Source: a virus
Strand: one strand, 5' to 3'
IMG/VR virus record: IMGVR_UViG_3300035670_000881
Location: 1 to 31,818 of that record
Length of the DNA stretch: 31,818 bases
Part shown: positions 28,146-31,818 of the stretch, piece by piece
How the letters are laid out: each line of letters starts with the position of its first letter
Numbering within the stretch: position 1 is the stretch's first letter
Notes under the pieces: model-generated
Database searches by the model: none
Told to the model about the DNA's origin: nothing
Seen by the model: the letters and a program-made list of their open reading frames with translations, nothing else
Position numbers and translations under genes: made by a program

Positions 28146-31100
28146 CAGAGGGGCCTAAGTGCCTTCGTGATCCCGCGAGGACCGAACGTTTGCGTCGTTG
28201 GCATTCTGATTTCGACTCCCTCCAGGATGAGGCGATCAAGGAGTGGCGTGAGGCGCTCGAGGCTCGCAGTGAATGGCGGGAGGGCATCGAAGCCGCTGTC
28301 GCGCGTGAGGTCGCCACCACCGACGGCTGCAGCGAGGAGATTCGCGGCTTGCAGCATGCGAATGCTCGCTTCGACGATGGGTGTCGCGACGGCGAACTGG
28401 ACGCCTTGGCTGGTGCCGGTGAAGACGGCGGGTGTCGGATCGGGGAAGACGGTTGGGCGATCAATCGGCGGCACCGGGGTCGGCGTGGGTGGCGTCGGCG
28501 CCGGAGGCGTCGGCGTTCTCGGTGGCGTGCCACTTGGCTTGTTTCCACCCCACCTTCCACCGCCGCCACCTCGAGGGGGTCCATCGGGGTATCGATCGCC
28601 GGGTGTACCGCCACCAGTACCTGGCGGCTTCCTCGGAATGCGAGGAATGCCGATGAGGGTATCGTCTGGCGGTTGCGGTCCCCTATCCCCCGGTGGTTCA
28701 TCCGGTGGTTCATCAGGTGGCTCGACGGGAGCAGGTGGCCCGACAGGAATGGGAATCGTTTCCGCGGGAGGCGGAGGTTCCGGTCGAGGTTCACGAAGGT
28801 CAGGGAACCCACCTGGAGGAGCCGAAGGTCCAGAGCCGATCAGAGGAACGAGGTTGCGAACTCGACCAAGCGTGAGGATCGCGACGGCAGTATTGATCAC
28901 GGTCGCGAGCGCGTTGTACACCCCGCGGATGACTGCCGCGACGCCATTCAGGACGGGAGCGAGGACGTTCTGAATGATCCACGTGATCGGCTTCAGGGCT
29001 CCAGTAAGGAGCGAACCGAACGCGGAGAACAGGCTGCTTGCGACGTCGATCAGAGGCTTCAATGCGTCGAACAACGCGACGAACAACGGACTCAAGGCTT
29101 CAATCAGCGGCTTGAAGACATCCGTCAGGATCGCCGTGATAGGTTCGAGTGCGTAACCGAGCAGATCGACGAACGCCACAATGACCGGCTGCAATGCCGT
29201 TAGGAGATCAACGACGGCTGCGAGGAACGGTTCGAGTGCAATCGCAATGACGCTACCGACCACGTCGATGAACGGCTGCAGAGCTTCGAGGGTTCTCTCG
29301 AAGACCGCTCGAACAGCCTCGCTGGCGTCGATGACGGTCATCAGGATCTCGGCCAGGATCGTGAACGGATCGAACGTTAGACTAACCGCATTCGTCGCTT
29401 CATCCAACGAAATCGAGAAGCCGCTGAGGAGATCGCCGAGGAGAGGAACGTTTGCCGTTAGCGTGTCGAATAGCCTGACGACTACATTCCCGAAGCCAGT
29501 CAATGCCTCAGAAACGTAACCGAGCTGGTCAGCGAAATGATCGAGGATCGCTTGGATGCCCGTCGCGATACCAGTCGGCAGATCGCCACCTTCGCCGGTG
29601 ATCCCGAGAAGTTCATTCTTGAGAGCTACGACTTCCCGAAGTCGTTCGGCGAGGCCCAGGTAGGATTCCGACTGAGCGCCAACGAAATCCATCTCCATCC
29701 CGATGGCGATGGCGTAATCATCGAACGCGCGAATGAGTTCATTCTCCGTGACGAGACCGAGTTCAAACTTCCTGCGAGTCAGGTTGGCGGTTTCTTCAGC
29801 CAACTCCATCGTCGATTCCGCGAACCGAGCGTAATCCGGGAACTCAGCTTCCGCGGCAGCTCGACTCGTTTCCTCGATGCCTAGCCGAATATCCTCGGTG
29901 CCATCGACGATGTCGTCGATGAGTTCGTTCGTCTCAGCCGCGTTCCGATTCAGGAAGTCCAGGACGGCATTCGTTTGCGCTTCGACCCCGTCGACGATGT
30001 TCTCAGTGAACTCGAGGACTTCTTCGCCGGTATTCCTGACGTCATCCTCGATGCTGTCGATGATCTCGCCGCGAATCCGATCGCTTTCCTCGACGCCATC
30101 GTTCACCAGGGTCGCGAGATCGTTCATGTCGCTCGCGATCTCATCCGCAAGCAACTCGGTTTGCCGCGTCAATCCATCGCTGATGCGTCTCGCGTCAGAT
30201 ACTGCCGCTTCGATGGATGCCGTGAGTTCTTCGTAGTCGAACTCGAAGGTGTCGATGCTGTCGATGAGCGCGTCGATGGCAGCGATGTTCGTGAACACGA
30301 ACTCGATGGCTGCGTTCGCTTGCCGCTGCAACGCCTCGGCTGCAGCGTCCGCTGCCGCGCTCGCTGCCTCGATGCCATCGGTGATGCTTCCCAGGGCGGC
30401 AGCGTTTGCCGCGTCGATTTCCGCGATCGCTTCATTCGCTGCCGCTGCGGCAGCAGCTGCGGCTGCCATCGCTTCAGCAGCTTCGTCGCGTTGCTTTACG
30501 CTGGATTCCGTCGCGGCATCCGTTGATTCAGCGAGTGCCCGATTGGCATCAGCTAGCGGTTCAACGCCGGAAGAGACGGCAGTCTGATTTGTTCGCGTTA
30601 TTCCCTCGACGGTGCGATTCAACGCAGCGGTCGCTGCGTCGTTCGCTTCGAGTTCCGTCCGAAGTGTCGCTTGCCTCTCCGCGAGGATCGTCACTTCGCC
30701 AGCGGACTGCGCGAGGTAATCGTTGTTCGTGTTGATCGTCGAGTTCAGCAGGCGAATGGTCTCAGTGTGATCCTGAGCATCGCGACGTTCCCGCAACCGA
30801 AGGCGATTCACTTCCCGCTGGTTAATCGCGTTCTGTTCGAGGAGACCATTCCGTCGATCGATCAACGTGTTCAGATTCGACGTCGTAGTCAGCAGTTCAG
30901 TTTCGATATTCGATCGTGCGGTCGCGAGGACGGCTTCCTCGCCGGCAACCTGAGCGCGCGCCCACGCTTGAACGATTCGATCAAGTGCTTCCTCGGCGGT
31001 ATCCGCCGTCGCGATCGACTCGAGGGCGTAGTTGATGAACGCTTGCCGACCGTTCTCGTTGATGTCATTCGCGAGGGTCGAGACGCGGCTGAGGAGCGAG

Positions 31101-31818
31101 TCGCGTGCCGCGCGATCCGCAATGCGAGCGCCGACTTCCTCGAGCGTATCCCCGCTCGCGATTGCCGTCTCGGCGTACTCGAGGAATGCCGTCTTCGCAT
31201 CACCATCGAGGGTGTCAGCGATCTCGTTCACTTTCGAGCGGAGACTCTCGACGCTGTCGGTCGAGTCCATCACCGATGTGCTAACTGCGCGGATCGGGGT
31301 GATGAAGTCTCTCGCGGCAGTCGTTAGTCGTTCAGTTTCTGCGGTGACGAGTTCGATCGCGCGCGCGTTGCGTTCCAACGCGATGGAGCCAGGACCGAGT
31401 TGCTCCTCGACTTCTTTGGCGCTGTCTCGCGTTGCGAGGAAGCCTGCCGTGAGGCCAGCGAGGGCGGTGACGCCGAGGATGATCCACCCGGCTGGACCAG
31501 CTGCGGCGAGCATCGCTGTGCGAAGCACCGTGATTGCCGTCGTGACTGCCGTCAAACCGGTGCGGAGTGCGAGGAAAACTTCGACTGCCTTACCTGCCGC
31601 GAGAAGCAGCGGACCGATGCTTGCAACGACCGCAACGATGATCGTCGCGATGCGAAGCACGAGCGGATTCAACTCGCTCATCGTCGTGAGCCAGCCAGCG
31701 AGGCGATTCACGAGATTCGTGACGAACTCCAGCAAGCCGCTTTCGGCGACGGCGATCTGCAACGCCTCGAAGGCGCTGCTCAACTCGGCGATCGCGCCGT
31801 TGAAGCCCTGCATGCGCG
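28145..31818 (-). CDS. Tape-measure protein, N-terminus beyond window
   Basis: At least 1,222 aa; the frame stays open to base 31818, so the true start is outside. The visible start (MQGFNGAIAELSSAFEALQI) and the two TM-like stretches (VLRIATIIVAVVASIGPLLLAAGKA split by helices, AAGPAGWIILGVTALAGLTAG) match the C-terminal part of the TIGR01760-type core. Then come very long coiled coils (residues about 130-680), a row of hydrophobic helices (about 700-980), a Pro-rich stretch (about 28425-28845) and a helical end (GPRGITKALRPL). It sets tail length and is ejected in infection. Confidence 0.92.
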   Translation of the reverse strand, partial: RMQGFNGAIAELSSAFEALQIAVAESGLLEFVTNLVNRLAGWLTTMSELNPLVLRIATIIVAVVASIGPLLLAAGKAVEVFLALRTGLTAVTTAITVLRTAMLAAAGPAGWIILGVTALAGLTAGFLATRDSAKEVEEQLGPGSIALERNARAIELVTAETERLTTAARDFITPIRAVSTSVMDSTDSVESLRSKVNEIADTLDGDAKTAFLEYAETAIASGDTLEEVGARIADRAARDSLLSRVSTLANDINENGRQAFINYALESIATADTAEEALDRIVQAWARAQVAGEEAVLATARSNIETELLTTTSNLNTLIDRRNGLLEQNAINQREVNRLRLRERRDAQDHTETIRLLNSTINTNNDYLAQSAGEVTILAERQATLRTELEANDAATAALNRTVEGITRTNQTAVSSGVEPLADANRALAESTDAATESSVKQRDEAAEAMAAAAAAAAAANEAIAEIDAANAAALGSITDGIEAASAAADAAAEALQRQANAAIEFVFTNIAAIDALIDSIDTFEFDYEELTASIEAAVSDARRISDGLTRQTELLADEIASDMNDLATLVNDGVEESDRIRGEIIDSIEDDVRNTGEEVLEFTENIVDGVEAQTNAVLDFLNRNAAETNELIDDIVDGTEDIRLGIEETSRAAAEAEFPDYARFAESTMELAEETANLTRRKFELGLVTENELIRAFDDYAIAIGMEMDFVGAQSESYLGLAERLREVVALKNELLGITGEGGDLPTGIATGIQAILDHFADQLGYVSEALTGFGNVVVRLFDTLTANVPLLGDLLSGFSISLDEATNAVSLTFDPFTILAEILMTVIDASEAVRAVFERTLEALQPFIDVVGSVIAIALEPFLAAVVDLLTALQPVIVAFVDLLGYALEPITAILTDVFKPLIEALSPLFVALFDALKPLIDVASSLFSAFGSLLTGALKPITWIIQNVLAPVLNGVAAVIRGVYNALATVINTAVAILTLGRVRNLVPLIGSGPSAPPGGFPDLREPRPEPPPPAETIPIPVGPPAPVEPPDEPPDEPPGDRGPQPPDDTLIGIPRIPRKPPGTGGGTPGDRYPDGPPRGGGGGRWGGNKPSGTPPRTPTPPAPTPPTPTPVPPIDRPTVFPDPTPAVFTGTSQGVQFAVATPIVEASIRMLQAANLLAAAVGGGDLTRDSGFDALPPFTASLERLTPLLDRLILEGVEIRMPTTQTFGPRGITKALRPL

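Noticed and set aside
1-31818. CRISPR array or integrase/attachment site
   Set aside because: No regularly spaced repeats with unique spacers, and no tyrosine or serine recombinase motif in any credible gene. The only short direct repeats are the pair around the glycosyltransferase gene.

Overview
The window is most of the genome of a GC-rich tailed dsDNA phage (or prophage) with an HK97-type capsid and a siphovirus-like tail. It encodes both terminase subunits, portal, prohead protease, HK97-fold major capsid protein, head-tail connectors, a very long tape-measure protein, tail fibre and baseplate-like genes, an NlpC/P60-type lysin, a replication initiator, a RusA resolvase and a RecT-like annealing protein. 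No integrase, partition genes, tRNA, rRNA, CRISPR array or insertion sequence was seen. Host assignment is inference: GC-rich codon use, strong Shine-Dalgarno (SD) sites, one apparently leaderless promoter and TAGA(C/A)T -10 boxes suggest a high-GC bacterium. A Deinococcus-like host is possible but not shown.

Layout. On the minus strand, read right to left from 11744 to 1: Xre repressor, 32-aa membrane peptide, replication initiator carrying five 21-bp tandem repeats (a likely lambda-style origin), two Cys-rich proteins, a small protein and RusA; then a 284-bp structured non-coding region with two likely promoters; then a 52-aa protein, TerS, TerL, portal-MuF fusion, protease, capsid and connectors, running off the left edge. 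A plus-strand early or accessory operon (11861-16709) starts at a divergent promoter/operator opposite the Xre gene. It encodes small unknown proteins, a RecT-like protein, a MazG-like protein and ribbon-helix-helix and helix-turn-helix proteins, and ends at a terminator. A second plus-strand operon (16865-18319), from a promoter overlapped by a palindrome, makes three unknown proteins and a small lipoprotein. Next come two minus-strand genes (XF1762 family and a 71-aa protein), then a plus-strand glycosyltransferase with its own promoter and terminator (moron-like). From 31818 back to 20020 on the minus strand: tape measure, tail and baseplate proteins, fibres, a second glycosyltransferase, lysin, two single-TM proteins and a metallophosphoesterase.

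The late genes face the same way at both ends. Head genes leave at base 1 and the tape measure enters at base 31818, so the missing head-tail completion and tail-tube genes would lie in a segment joining the two ends. This fits a circular or circularly permuted genome cut for display.

Most notable is a family of leader hairpins with a CCCACA or CCCATA loop, usually just upstream of a strong SD site and in three cases starting 7-9 nt after a -10 box, so at the predicted mRNA 5' end. Also notable are the iteron-like origin in the initiator gene, two operator-like palindromes, and an SD sequence displayed in a hairpin loop upstream of the initiator. Almost all genes within operons overlap by ATGA, GTGA, TGATG or TAATG, so translational coupling is the rule.
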